Source: Saprospiraceae bacterium (GTDB lineage: Bacteria > Bacteroidota > Bacteroidia > Chitinophagales > Saprospiraceae). From it: a stretch of 64,000 bases of DNA. The notes under the pieces were generated by a model. The model did not search any database. It was not told the origin of the DNA and saw nothing but the letters and a program-made list of their open reading frames with translations. The DNA lies in assembly GCA_016720635.1 (NCBI GenBank), contig JADKKF010000024.1, forward strand, positions 186,001 to 250,000, written 5' to 3'. Position 1 is the first letter of the stretch. Each line of letters starts with the position of its first letter. The translations under genes were made by a program, and so were the position numbers. Below, piece after piece: positions 35,680 to 45,680 of this stretch.

Positions 35680-37143
35680 TTGAAAAAATTAATTCCAGTT
35701 TTCGTCTTTTGGCAACTAGTAATATCTCAAGGTTTCGGTCAAGCCCCTGATATTTGTGCTACACCAAATATGCCATTTGCTGAATATAAAGCACTGCGCC
35801 AAAGCGATTTGCATTTAGAATTTAGAGCCGATACAATTATTTATGTGCCCCTTACAATCCATATCGTAGGAGATGATGAAGGTAATGGATATTATGAGCC
35901 ACAAAACGTCATGAATTCTCTTTGCAGATTAAATGCAGATTATGAACCATACAAAATTCAGTTTTATGTAAAAGGGGATTGGCATTATATCAATAGCACC
36001 CGTTGGTACGATCACGATACCTATTCTAAAGGGCAAGAAATGTTCTCAGCTAATAATGTGCCAAGAACTATGAATTGTTATATCGTAAAAAATCCAAAAG
36101 GTGCTTGTGGATATGCCTATATCAATAGCTATAATATGGCCTTGGGTAAGAATTGTCTGGGCTCTGGCAATAGCACTTGGTCTCATGAAATGGGTCACGC
36201 TTTATCACTGCCACACACTTTTAATGGCTGGGAAGGTACTACGATCAATACCTCAAATCCTACTCCAAGTACTATCAATGGACATGAAGTAGAGAAGGCA
36301 GACTCTAGCAATTGTACGACGGCGGCTGATCTATTTTGCGATACTCCTCCCGATTATTTGAGTTTCAGATGGAATTGCTCGACTGGTATGCAGAGTTCTA
36401 CGACTTATAAAGACCCAAATGGCAAGGCATTTAAAGTCGATGGTAAGAATTTCATGTCTTATTCGGACGATGTTTGCGCTTCTATGTTTTCTACCGAGCA
36501 AGTTAATGCCATAAAAAATAATTTGCTTTTTGCAAAAGCAGGGATGTCAACATTTGAACCACCATACGAGCTTAACACGATATCTATCGCTGCTGTTGAT
36601 CCCATATTGAATGGTTCGGTGAATCCCGATTCATTTGCAATCCAATGGACAAAAGTTCCAAATGCCACTAAGTACTATCTTAGACTGAGCAAGTATTCAG
36701 ATTTTATCACTTTTGATACCATTTTATTCACGCAAGATACTTCCGTTGTTATAAAAAAATTACTCCCAAGCAGGAGATATTATTATACCGTCACTGCTCT
36801 CAATAAATTTTCATTTTGCAATGCCACCACAGGCGTTATAAGATTTAATACAAATACCCTAGGTACAGGTGGAGATCATATAAATGAGCGCGACATCAAT
36901 ATATTCCCATCTTGTATCGCAGGTCAAAAATCTATATCTATAGAGTTTTTTAATATAAAAAATACTGGAGTTTTGATCGAATTATTCAGCCCATTGGGCG
37001 TAAAATTAGGCCAAAAACCCGTCGAAATTTATAACCAAGAATATTCCATTTCAGATTTAAATTTACCATTTGAAACAGGGATCAACATCGTTCGTATCAA
37101 AATTGGAAACCAATATATTTCAAAAAAAATTATTAAACTCTGA
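35680..37143 (+). CDS. M43-like metallopeptidase with T9SS sorting domain
   Basis: A 487-residue secreted protease, paralogous to the gene just upstream. Start is TTG at 35680, one base after the upstream stop, so translation may depend on re-initiation. Order: signal peptide (ending SQGFGQ), N-terminal region YVPLTIHIVGDDEGNG, zinc motif HEMGHALSLPHTF, Met-turn NFMSYSDDVCASMFS, an fn3-like domain (IQWTKVPNATKYYLRLS) and a type A sorting domain ending KKIIKL. The HExxHxxxxxH arrangement is typical of metzincins. The substrate is unknown; external protein is likely. Confidence 0.85.
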   Translation: MKKLIPVFVFWQLVISQGFGQAPDICATPNMPFAEYKALRQSDLHLEFRADTIIYVPLTIHIVGDDEGNGYYEPQNVMNSLCRLNADYEPYKIQFYVKGDWHYINSTRWYDHDTYSKGQEMFSANNVPRTMNCYIVKNPKGACGYAYINSYNMALGKNCLGSGNSTWSHEMGHALSLPHTFNGWEGTTINTSNPTPSTINGHEVEKADSSNCTTAADLFCDTPPDYLSFRWNCSTGMQSSTTYKDPNGKAFKVDGKNFMSYSDDVCASMFSTEQVNAIKNNLLFAKAGMSTFEPPYELNTISIAAVDPILNGSVNPDSFAIQWTKVPNATKYYLRLSKYSDFITFDTILFTQDTSVVIKKLLPSRRYYYTVTALNKFSFCNATTGVIRFNTNTLGTGGDHINERDINIFPSCIAGQKSISIEFFNIKNTGVLIELFSPLGVKLGQKPVEIYNQEYSISDLNLPFETGINIVRIKIGNQYISKKIIKL

Positions 37144-37152
37144 TAATAAGTT

Positions 37153-37160
37153 TAATTTTG
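37153..37160 (+). promoter_or_regulatory. Candidate -7 element for sucC
   Basis: TAATTTTG matches TAnnTTTG, 27 bp upstream of the sucC ATG. No TTTG is seen at the usual distance. Confidence 0.35.
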
Positions 37161-37187
37161 TTCGCTTTTAAAAAAAATAAATAAACA

Positions 37188-38390
37188 ATGAATCTCCACG
37201 AGTATCAAGGTAAAGAGTTATTAAGTAGTATGGGTGTTGCCATCCAAAGAGGATATGTGGCTACCACTGTTGGCGAAGCTGAATCAGCATACCAACGATT
37301 GAAAGAAGAGACAAATACCGAATATTGCGTAGTTAAAGCTCAGATACATGCTGGTGGTAGGGGTAAAGGCGGTGGTGTAAAATTGGCCAAGAACGAAGCT
37401 GACTTAAGGACTTATGCTGGCAATATTTTGGGCATGATGTTAAAGACACCCCAAACTCCTGGTGGCATGGAAGGTCCTGGAAAACTGGTCAAAAAAGTTT
37501 TGATTGCAGAGGATTGTTATGCACCAGATTTCGATGCATGCAAGGAATATTATGTGTCAATTCTAATGGACAGAGAAACACGAAGAAATGTCATCATTTA
37601 TAGCACAGAAGGTGGAATGGATATCGAAGCTGTGGCTGAGAATACGCCACACTTAGTCCATAAAGAATATATCGATCCTTTAGCTGGGATACAAGGATTT
37701 CAATGTCGAAAAATAGCTTTCAACCTTGGATTAAGTGGCAAAGCCTATGCCGAAATGGTAAAATTTATTGCCCAATTATACAAAGCTTTTGTTAGTTCAG
37801 ACGCATCATTATTTGAGATAAACCCATGTCTAAAAACTGGAGATGACCGAATAATCGCAGTGGACAGTAAAGTTTCTATTGACGACAATGCGCTTTATCG
37901 ACACGCAGATTTAGAAGCGATGCGCGATACCGACGAAGAGGATCCGACGGAGGTAGAAGCAAAAGAATTTGATTTGAATTATGTAAAATTGGATGGTAAT
38001 GTAGGCTGTATGGTTAATGGCGCTGGCCTTGCCATGGCGACTATGGATATCATAAAGCTTTCTGGAGGAGAGCCTGCTAATTTCTTGGATGTTGGAGGTA
38101 CGGCTGATGCTGAAAGAGTGGAACAAGCGTTTAGAATTATTCTAAAAGACCCCAATGTTAAAGCCATATTGATCAATATTTTCGGAGGAATAGTTCGCTG
38201 CGATCGAGTAGCCCAAGGTGTAGTTGATGCTTATAAGAATATGGGAAATATCAATATACCGATCATCGTACGACTGCAAGGTACCAACGCCGATATTGCC
38301 AAAAAATTAATCGACGAGAGTGGACTAAAGGTTAAGAGTGCCATATTGTTGAAGGAGGCCGCTGAATTAGTGACCGAAGCTTTGGCATAA
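37188..38390 (+). CDS. sucC: Succinyl-CoA synthetase beta subunit
   Basis: A 400-residue TCA-cycle enzyme subunit that, with SucD, converts succinyl-CoA to succinate while forming ATP or GTP. It has MNLHEYQGKELL at the start, the ATP-grasp segment VVKAQIHAGGRGKGGGVKLA, LFEINPC and the C-terminal INIFGGIVRCDRVAQG phosphate-binding loop. sucD is not adjacent: xseA follows 6 bp later. Confidence 0.96.
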   Translation: MNLHEYQGKELLSSMGVAIQRGYVATTVGEAESAYQRLKEETNTEYCVVKAQIHAGGRGKGGGVKLAKNEADLRTYAGNILGMMLKTPQTPGGMEGPGKLVKKVLIAEDCYAPDFDACKEYYVSILMDRETRRNVIIYSTEGGMDIEAVAENTPHLVHKEYIDPLAGIQGFQCRKIAFNLGLSGKAYAEMVKFIAQLYKAFVSSDASLFEINPCLKTGDDRIIAVDSKVSIDDNALYRHADLEAMRDTDEEDPTEVEAKEFDLNYVKLDGNVGCMVNGAGLAMATMDIIKLSGGEPANFLDVGGTADAERVEQAFRIILKDPNVKAILINIFGGIVRCDRVAQGVVDAYKNMGNINIPIIVRLQGTNADIAKKLIDESGLKVKSAILLKEAAELVTEALA

Positions 38391-38396
38391 ATAAAA

Positions 38397-39644
38397 GTGG
38401 AACTTTTATCCTTATACGATCTCAATACTTATATAAAACAAGCTATAGCTTTAAATTTTTCGGAGCCGATTTGGATTTCCGCTGAGTTATCGTCTGTCAA
38501 AATCGTTCGAGGACATATATATCTTGAATTGATCCAAAAAAATCATTATGGGGAGGAAGTGATAGCTCAATCGAGAGCTAGCTTATGGTCATCTGATTTT
38601 CAAAAGATTAAAAAAAATTCATCATTTTCTCCAGATGAAATTTTGCAAGTAGGCTATGAGGTAAAAATACAAGTCCTAGTAGAATACCACGAGCGATTTG
38701 GCTTAAGCCTTGTGATAAAAGATATAGATGCCAGTTTTACGCTAGGTAAATTAGAGTTGGAAAAGCAAGAAATAATCAATAAACTTGCAAAAGACAAGTT
38801 GCTAGATAAAAATCAAAAAAATACATTCATTCCACTGGTGCCACAAAGGCTGGCTGTTATTACCTCCAAAAATGCCGCTGGTTGGAAGGACTTTGAGAGC
38901 CATCTACTAGAAAATCCTTACGGCTATTCGTTTTCAATCCACGTATTTGAAGCGAGCATGCAGGGTACACTGGCCCCGATTGAAATCAGCAAACAAATCC
39001 AATCTATAAGCAACCATTTTTCAGATTATGATTTGATTATTATCATTCGAGGAGGAGGTTCGAAGATGGATCTAAATGATTTCAATGATTATGAGCTGGC
39101 CAAGGCTATCGCTAATTCTAAGCTGCCTATCATCACTGGTATTGGGCATGAAATCGATCAGACAATTGCCGATTTAGTTGCCCATACTTCACTAAAAACA
39201 CCAACTGCCGTAGCCAATTTTTTGGTAGATACCATTGCTCAATTCGAGTCAAATTTAATCCAAACTAGCTGGGAAATTGAAAGAATTTCACTCGACATCA
39301 TCAGAATTACTTCCACACGCTTTGAAGCTTTACATGACAGATTAAATGGATTGGCTTTGAGCCAAATAGCTAATTTTTCATATCGGCTGAATGAAATGTT
39401 CAATAAAATGATTTTTGGTGCCAAACAACATATACAATCAAAAAAACATCAACTTGAATTAAGTTTTCAGAACATTCACCTCAATAATCCACTGGTAATT
39501 CTTAAAAAAGGCTATACCCTGACATTTCAAAACAATAAAAAAATTCTCAGCGCTGAAAGTCTTAACTTAAACCAAGACATTACTACCATTTTTCACGATG
39601 GGGAGATCACAAGCACCATTATAAAATCTAAAAACAATGAGTAA
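38397..39644 (+). CDS. xseA: Exodeoxyribonuclease VII large subunit
   Basis: A 415-residue nuclease subunit that degrades single-stranded DNA. An OB-fold N-terminus (IWISAELSSVKIVRGHIYLEL) is followed by the catalytic domain with LAVITSKNAAGWKDFESHL, IIIIRGGGSKMDLNDFNDY and ITGIGHEIDQTIADLVAH, then a coiled-coil C-terminus. Start is GTG at 38397, 6 bp after sucC. Its last 8 bp overlap xseB, which suggests translational coupling. Confidence 0.94.
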   Translation: MELLSLYDLNTYIKQAIALNFSEPIWISAELSSVKIVRGHIYLELIQKNHYGEEVIAQSRASLWSSDFQKIKKNSSFSPDEILQVGYEVKIQVLVEYHERFGLSLVIKDIDASFTLGKLELEKQEIINKLAKDKLLDKNQKNTFIPLVPQRLAVITSKNAAGWKDFESHLLENPYGYSFSIHVFEASMQGTLAPIEISKQIQSISNHFSDYDLIIIIRGGGSKMDLNDFNDYELAKAIANSKLPIITGIGHEIDQTIADLVAHTSLKTPTAVANFLVDTIAQFESNLIQTSWEIERISLDIIRITSTRFEALHDRLNGLALSQIANFSYRLNEMFNKMIFGAKQHIQSKKHQLELSFQNIHLNNPLVILKKGYTLTFQNNKKILSAESLNLNQDITTIFHDGEITSTIIKSKNNE

Positions 39645-39849
39645 AGTTAAAAGTATCTCTAATCCCAAAGAGCTCTCAATCGAAGAAGCTTATGCGAAAA
39701 TGCAAAAAATTTTGCAGGAGATGGAATCTGGCAATTTACCTATAGATCAAATAATAGCTAAGCTTGAAGAGTCAAAAGCCCTTATGTTACATTGTAAAGA
39801 AAAGCTAAAAAATGCCGAATTATTAGTACAAAAAATACAAGAGGAATAG
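39637..39849 (+). CDS. xseB: Exodeoxyribonuclease VII small subunit
   Basis: A 70-residue protein of normal family length. The core LSIEEAYAKMQKILQEMESGNLPIDQI and the following helix (EESKALMLHCKEKLKNAE) are typical of XseB, several copies of which wrap the long helices of XseA. It overlaps the end of xseA by 8 bp. Confidence 0.92.
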   Translation: MSKVKSISNPKELSIEEAYAKMQKILQEMESGNLPIDQIIAKLEESKALMLHCKEKLKNAELLVQKIQEE

Positions 39850-40003
39850 TGGTTTTATTCTTTTTCATGTTAAATATCCAAACGCTAATTCCCGTCCTCA
39901 TATTACGAATTTTTGTATTATAAGTCATTGAATTTCAACATATTACTCCTTTTCTATATTTGTTAAAATTTGATATAAAAATTTATTTTATAAGTTAAAA
40001 TTA

Positions 40004-40011
40004 TATATTTG
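40004..40011 (+). promoter_or_regulatory. Candidate -7 element for the 1062-residue surface protein
   Basis: TATATTTG matches TAnnTTTG, 72 bp before the ATG at 40084. A second TATATTTG lies at 39955-39962. Neither has a TTTG at the exact usual distance. The 39850-40083 gap holds nothing else I recognise. Confidence 0.4.
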
Positions 40012-40083
40012 TGATGTATTAACTATTTAGAGTACAAGTAACAATAATTCATTTCAGATACTCAAAAGGAAAAACAACAAATT

Positions 40084-43000
40084 ATGATTCTTTTTACAAA
40101 ACGTCTTTACTTACTAATTTTTGTATCTTTATTTAGCTTTACCAGCAGCTTGTCAGCACATGGTGATGATGGTGGATTCCCAGTTATTTGCCCTCAGGAT
40201 GTGACCGTAGATTGTCTCTCCTATACGTGGGATCCAGCTGATTATGGATCGCCTATTCCATTGAATAATGGATATACTCCAACTATAGTTGGCCCTCAAA
40301 TCTCAAGCACTTTAAATGCGTGTGGCATTGGTGTTATCACAAAAACTTGGGATATTTATACGTATCATGACCATTATACATGTACACAAAAAATCCATGT
40401 CGTTCGATCACATGGATATTCCAATACACAACCAAATATTACTTGGCCGCCTAATTACACTGTCAATGGGTGTGATGCTGACGTTTCACCAGAAAATCTT
40501 CCCGCCCCATATAATCGACCTTGGGTATCCAATGGTACAGCTCCTTGTGGTTCTATGTATGCATGGACTTATAAAGACTGGGTTTTCACCCCTACTACTG
40601 GCGGTTGCAAAAAAATATTGAGAGATTGGACGGTAATTGACTGGTGTACCTATGAGACCAATAACCCGCATACAGGAGGAATTTGGACTTATAGACAAGA
40701 AATCGTGGTAATGGATAACGTTTTGCCGACCATTGCTTGCAATTATTCTGTTGTTGCAAGTATCAGTGGAAATTCTTGTGAAAAAGGCTACGTAAAGATT
40801 CCAGTACCGAGTGCCTATGACAATTGTGGTGAGGTGGGTGTTTACCATAATTCTAAATATGCTACAGCCTCGGGTTCTGACGCGAGTGGGTACTACCCTA
40901 TCGGAACTACTTGGGTTGTTTTTAGTGCCAAAGACAAATGTGGCAATATTCAAACTTGCACAACGCAAGTCATAGTAAAAGACCTGATCAAACCAAAAGT
41001 TTATTGCATTGCTAAATTAATCACAACTCTGATGCCAGATCCACACGGCAATCACATGATTCAATTGGTTGATAATGCACTAGATAGAGATAGCGAAGAT
41101 AATTACACACCAAGGCACCAACTTACATTTAGGATGGAGCCCAATACTTTTACGTGTAACAATCTTGGCTTGAATACAGTAAGAATGTACGTAACTGATC
41201 TTTCTGGAAATACAGATTATTGCGTCTCAACCATCGACGTTCAATCCAATATGGCCGTTTGTCCACCAGATACCATCAAGCCAACAATTATATGTCCGCC
41301 TTACAATACCCTATCTGGATTCTTGCATCCTGATAGTTGCGACCGACAATTTTTCAAAATACTAGATGTCACAGCTTCTGACAACCGATCAAATGGTCTT
41401 GTAGTTACTCATAATTCTCCATATGGAATTGGCTCTACAACCAATGCAACAGGTGTATATCCAGTAGGTGGCACCAATGTTACATTTACGGCGACAGATG
41501 CAGCTGGAAATGCATCGCATTGCGTTATTCGAGTTCTAATAGCTGACACCATCAAGCCACTTGCAAAATGCAAGAATGCTACAATTTATATTGGACAGAC
41601 GGTTGGTGGCATCCAAGCTATTTTAACAAAAGATCATATAAACAATGGCAGTAGTGACAATTGTCTCTCAACATTGGCTTATACGTTAAGCAAATCTAAT
41701 TTTTCTTGCAATGAATTAGGGAGTCATACTGTTAGAATGTCAATTAATGATTTATCCAACAATGCGGACTATTGCGACGCGACAGTTTCTGTAGTCGATA
41801 CTTCGAATTTGTGCACCGCCTCAGCCCCTTTGATCACATGTCCTAAGGATACAATGGTTTTGGTACCGAGGGATAGTTGTTTGGGTCTTTTTGTTCAGAT
41901 TCCAAATGCTACGGTTTTACCAGATGTTGGACCTGTAACGATCACACATTCATCTATTTTTGCTGTGCAAAATGGTGGAAACGCCAGTGGACATTACCCT
42001 ATAGGATTAAACAATATCATTTTCACTGGAGTTGATACCCTAGGTAAATCTTATACTTGCAAAACGCAAGTTACACTTTTGGAAACTACAGCGCCGACCG
42101 CGAATTGTAAAAATGGGGTTATTTTAAATTTGCTTCAAGACAGTATCCAAGGTGGAAAAATTGATTTAGATCCACGCCTGTTAAACGGTTTCAGTTCTGA
42201 TAATTGCACTTCTTCAAATAACTTGACTTTTATTGCACATCCGGCGTCGTTCAACTGCAATAATTTGGGTATAAACGATGTAACATTGACCGTAATCGAC
42301 CAAAGTGGAAATACGGATTACTGCTTGACAAATGTTACCATTACCGATTCATTAGAATATTGCCACTTAGCCCGAATGTTATCTAGTGGTGCAATGTGTC
42401 CAGGCAACATAACAATCAATCTCCCAACAGGGCAGTGCGATGGAATAGAACTCAATTTGCCAAATGCCTTCCCTAGAGACTTTAGTCAATTCGAAATTAC
42501 ACACAATATGGGAAGAGGCTCTAATGTTAATGCGTATTTTGCTACTGGGACTACTCAGGTTATATACAACATCAATGCCATGGGTAGTATTTATCATTGT
42601 TATCAAAATATCATCGTAAGGGAAAATCAAGCACCGATCGTAAACTGTAGAAACGGAGTGACTATTCCGTTGGTATTTAATACGGCCATAACAGAGATGA
42701 ATATCGATCCCCTTTTATTGAATAAAAATAGTACTGATAATTGTACTCCACCGAATAGTCTTCAATTCTGGACAGAGCCAGCTACAGTTAATTGTGCTAT
42801 GGTAGGTTCTAGACCAATTAAGCTTTTTGCAAAAGATTTAAGTGGAAATAGCGATTACTGTACCACAAAAGTTCTGATCACAGATCCAGAAGGTATTTGT
42901 CCTGGTACGCGTATTGTCGCTGAAAATGAAGTTGAAACGTTTGAAAAATTGGCTTTCGAGACCGATCAATCGACAATCAATCCAATTGAATTCAAGATTA

Positions 43001-43272
43001 AGTCTAAAGCATCTTCAGAATATTTTAGCGTTTATCCGAATCCTTTTTCAGAATTCATAAACGTTAATATAAATAGCGAAAAAGAAAATCTTGGAGAATT
43101 GCGTATTACTGATTTGACAGGTAAAATCATTTTCAAACAGAGAATAAATATCCAAAAAGGAACGCAATCCTTTATTTTATCAAAAGATAAATTTAGATCG
43201 GCAGGTATGTATTTTATCAGTCTTTCAGCTGATGAGACCATCTTCCAATCAAAAGTTCTATTAATGGAATAA
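40084..43272 (+). CDS. Large HYR-type surface protein with T9SS sorting domain
   Basis: A 1062-residue secreted protein. The signal peptide ends near SLSA. It starts with HYR-like FPVICPQDVTVDC, then a module WPPNYTVNGC...GGCKKILRDWTVIDWC...QEIVVMDN that is also present in the 2075-residue protein. Several HYR-like repeats follow (YPIGTTWVVFSAKDKCGN, YPVGGTNVTFTATDAAGN, YPIGLNNIIFTGVDTLGK), alternating with cysteine-containing repeats of the type DNC....F.C...G...V...V.D.SGN.DYC. The end (FSVYPNPFSEFINVNI to VLLME) is a type A sorting domain. Probably an adhesin or matrix protein; no enzyme domain is seen. Confidence 0.85.
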   Translation: MILFTKRLYLLIFVSLFSFTSSLSAHGDDGGFPVICPQDVTVDCLSYTWDPADYGSPIPLNNGYTPTIVGPQISSTLNACGIGVITKTWDIYTYHDHYTCTQKIHVVRSHGYSNTQPNITWPPNYTVNGCDADVSPENLPAPYNRPWVSNGTAPCGSMYAWTYKDWVFTPTTGGCKKILRDWTVIDWCTYETNNPHTGGIWTYRQEIVVMDNVLPTIACNYSVVASISGNSCEKGYVKIPVPSAYDNCGEVGVYHNSKYATASGSDASGYYPIGTTWVVFSAKDKCGNIQTCTTQVIVKDLIKPKVYCIAKLITTLMPDPHGNHMIQLVDNALDRDSEDNYTPRHQLTFRMEPNTFTCNNLGLNTVRMYVTDLSGNTDYCVSTIDVQSNMAVCPPDTIKPTIICPPYNTLSGFLHPDSCDRQFFKILDVTASDNRSNGLVVTHNSPYGIGSTTNATGVYPVGGTNVTFTATDAAGNASHCVIRVLIADTIKPLAKCKNATIYIGQTVGGIQAILTKDHINNGSSDNCLSTLAYTLSKSNFSCNELGSHTVRMSINDLSNNADYCDATVSVVDTSNLCTASAPLITCPKDTMVLVPRDSCLGLFVQIPNATVLPDVGPVTITHSSIFAVQNGGNASGHYPIGLNNIIFTGVDTLGKSYTCKTQVTLLETTAPTANCKNGVILNLLQDSIQGGKIDLDPRLLNGFSSDNCTSSNNLTFIAHPASFNCNNLGINDVTLTVIDQSGNTDYCLTNVTITDSLEYCHLARMLSSGAMCPGNITINLPTGQCDGIELNLPNAFPRDFSQFEITHNMGRGSNVNAYFATGTTQVIYNINAMGSIYHCYQNIIVRENQAPIVNCRNGVTIPLVFNTAITEMNIDPLLLNKNSTDNCTPPNSLQFWTEPATVNCAMVGSRPIKLFAKDLSGNSDYCTTKVLITDPEGICPGTRIVAENEVETFEKLAFETDQSTINPIEFKIKSKASSEYFSVYPNPFSEFINVNINSEKENLGELRITDLTGKIIFKQRINIQKGTQSFILSKDKFRSAGMYFISLSADETIFQSKVLLME

Positions 43273-43297
43273 GTTATATAATAAATTTAGTGAGATT

Positions 43298-43326
43298 GAG
43301 CAGCTTGAATTTCAGGCTGCTCTTTT
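43298..43326 (+). terminator. Hairpin terminator after the 1062-residue gene
   Basis: GAGCAGC pairs with GCTGCTC across an 11-nt loop and is followed by TTTTACTTT, 25 nt after the stop codon. Confidence 0.7.
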
Positions 43327-43379
43327 ACTTTAAAAAAGTGTCGTTCGTCGAAATTTTTCATATAGCCCTGAAAAAATTG

Positions 43380-43387
43380 TAATTTTG
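43380..43387 (+). promoter_or_regulatory. Candidate -7 element for the ABC exporter pair
   Basis: TAATTTTG matches TAnnTTTG, 25 bp before the ATG at 43413. No -33 half is visible. Confidence 0.35.
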
Positions 43388-43412
43388 GGTTCCCAATTAA
43401 TTTAATCATTGT

Positions 43413-44324
43413 ATGAATATACTTTCTGTTCAAAATGTGGTAAAACAATATGCTAACCACACCGCTGTGGACCATATAAGTTTTGATATTCCTTCCGGTA
43501 CTATATTTGGCCTTCTTGGACCTAATGGAGCTGGTAAAACTTCCCTAATTAGGATTATAACTTGCATAACAAAAGCTGATGTAGGTCAAATTCTATTCAA
43601 TGGAACGCCTTTGAATATCAATACGCCGTCAGAAATTGGCTATATGCCAGAAGAACGCGGACTGTACAAAAAAATGAAAGTTGGCGAACACCTCATCTAT
43701 TTAGCTAGGCTCAAAGGGCTTTCGGTAACGGAGGCGAAAGCTAAAGTTGGAAATTGGTTGGAAAAATTCGATATAACTTCTTGGTGGAACAAAAAAATCG
43801 AAGAATTATCCAAAGGAATGTCCCAGAAAATTCAGTTTATAGCAACTGTCGTTCACGAACCAAAATTGGTCATTTTGGACGAGCCATTTTCTGGACTAGA
43901 CCCCATCAATTCATTGCTGATCCAAGATGAAATTATCAAAATGCAGCAGAATGGCACATCGATAATTTTCTCTACGCACAGAATGGAGCAAGTCGAAGAA
44001 ATGTGTCACAATATAGTCCTAATCAATAAAGGTAAAAATATTCTGAGCGGAGAGGTTAATAAAATTAGACAAGATTTCAAACAAAATGCCTTTCGCGTAG
44101 ATTTTGCAAAAGAAATTCCAGAGTCTATTTTACAAGAAAATGGAGTCATCAAGAAAAATAATAATTCTATCCAGATCACCCAAAATGATTTAGTCACCAT
44201 GAATAGATGGTTGGCTGAAAAAATCCAAAATGGCAATCCCATCACAGGATTTAAAGAAATTTTACCGACAATTGGCGAAATTTTCATCAAACAAGTAGAA
44301 GAAAACAATATAATCACAGAATAA
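43413..44324 (+). CDS. ABC transporter ATP-binding protein
   Basis: A 303-residue cytoplasmic ATPase of the ABC-2 exporter class. Walker A is GPNGAGKTS, the signature is LSKGMSQKIQ and Walker B is KLVILDEPFSGLD, with the switch histidine in FSTHRMEQVEE. The C-terminal DUF4162-like tail fits NatA-type proteins. It is followed 18 bp later by its membrane partner. The substrate is unknown; Na+ or a drug-like compound are common guesses for this family. Confidence 0.9.
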   Translation: MNILSVQNVVKQYANHTAVDHISFDIPSGTIFGLLGPNGAGKTSLIRIITCITKADVGQILFNGTPLNINTPSEIGYMPEERGLYKKMKVGEHLIYLARLKGLSVTEAKAKVGNWLEKFDITSWWNKKIEELSKGMSQKIQFIATVVHEPKLVILDEPFSGLDPINSLLIQDEIIKMQQNGTSIIFSTHRMEQVEEMCHNIVLINKGKNILSGEVNKIRQDFKQNAFRVDFAKEIPESILQENGVIKKNNNSIQITQNDLVTMNRWLAEKIQNGNPITGFKEILPTIGEIFIKQVEENNIITE

Positions 44325-44342
44325 TATTTTAAGATTTTCATC

Positions 44343-45677
44343 ATGGATAAACTTTGGTTAATCATACAAAGAGAATATAAAACAAGAGTTTTTAATAAGA
44401 AATTTTTCTTAATCACCATTTTGACCCCATTGTTGATAGCTGCCCTTTCTACCGTACTAGCCTTTATCATAAGTTATCAATCAGATGATAAGATGAAAAT
44501 TGCCATTGTGGACGAAAGTAATATTTTCCAAAAGACCATCAAGGATACAAAGAAAATGTACTTTACATTTTATTCAAAATCGGCCAAAGATGCTCGCCAA
44601 ACCTATTTGAAAGACGGATTTGACGCACTGGTCATAGTTCCTCCTTTTTCAGACCCAAATTCTACCAGCCATTCGATTCAGTACGTGAGTAAAAAGCAAA
44701 TAAATATCAACATTGAAAACACCATCGAACGCACCTTTTCTAAAAGGATTGAGGATTATAAGATTAAATCGCTAGGACTTGATGAGAATTTGATTAAAAA
44801 TCTCGAAGTTGATATCAGTATCAACCCTGAAATTTCAGTCACGGATGGTAATAATATCGCTTCCACCAACTATAGCAATCTACGTACCGCCGTAGCCAGT
44901 GGTATCGGAGGTATTATGGGCTTTTTAATGTATCTCATACTATTTATCAATGGCAGCAACGTCATGAGAAGTGTCATGGAAGAAAAAACAAATAGAATCG
45001 TAGAAGTCATGATTTCTTCGGTCAAACCCATGCAACTCATGCTCGGAAAAATTATAGCCGTCACAGCCGTCGGCATCACACAAATTATCATTTGGATTGC
45101 AATATTTTTGCTAGCAACCACAGTCTTTCAGTTATTTGTTGATATTCCACAGCCCACTGACCTTGAAGAACTGAAAAAAGCAGGCTCCAGCATAGATCCT
45201 GACGATATTCGGGTCATGATGTCTCAATTAATGCATGAATTAACGCAAATCGAGTGGTGGTATTTATTACCAATGTTTATTTTATATTTTCTGGGTGGAT
45301 TGATCATCTACTCGTCACTATTCGCAGCGGTTGGATCAGCGGTTGGCGATGATATACAGGAGGGACAATCTTTGGTTTTGCCCATAACAATTCCAATCAT
45401 CCTGGCTTTTTATATCATGACCGTGGCAGTAAGAGATCCCGACTCTCCACTAGCATTGTGGTCCTCAATATTCCCGCTATTTAGCCCTATTGTTATGCCC
45501 GCTCGTTTGGCATTTTCTCCTCCGATTTGGCAGGTTTTACTTTCTGTTTTCCTACTGATTTTAGGCGTTTGGTTTTTCGTCTGGCTGTCAGGAAGGATTT
45601 ATAGAGTAGGTATTTTAATGTATGGTAAGAAGGCCAGTTTCAAAGAACTGGGCAAATGGATTTTTTACAAAGAATAA
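44343..45677 (+). CDS. ABC-2 type permease (NatB-like)
   Basis: A 444-residue membrane partner of the preceding ATPase. One N-terminal helix (about 20-42), a large extracytoplasmic domain, then about five helices in the C-terminal half. FINGSNVMRSVMEEKTNRIVEVMISSVKPMQLMLGKIIAV is the conserved ABC-2 segment. It converges with the dehydrogenase gene (3 bp between stops). The pair forms a complete exporter of unknown substrate. Confidence 0.88.
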   Translation: MDKLWLIIQREYKTRVFNKKFFLITILTPLLIAALSTVLAFIISYQSDDKMKIAIVDESNIFQKTIKDTKKMYFTFYSKSAKDARQTYLKDGFDALVIVPPFSDPNSTSHSIQYVSKKQININIENTIERTFSKRIEDYKIKSLGLDENLIKNLEVDISINPEISVTDGNNIASTNYSNLRTAVASGIGGIMGFLMYLILFINGSNVMRSVMEEKTNRIVEVMISSVKPMQLMLGKIIAVTAVGITQIIIWIAIFLLATTVFQLFVDIPQPTDLEELKKAGSSIDPDDIRVMMSQLMHELTQIEWWYLLPMFILYFLGGLIIYSSLFAAVGSAVGDDIQEGQSLVLPITIPIILAFYIMTVAVRDPDSPLALWSSIFPLFSPIVMPARLAFSPPIWQVLLSVFLLILGVWFFVWLSGRIYRVGILMYGKKASFKELGKWIFYKE

Positions 45678-45680
45678 AAT

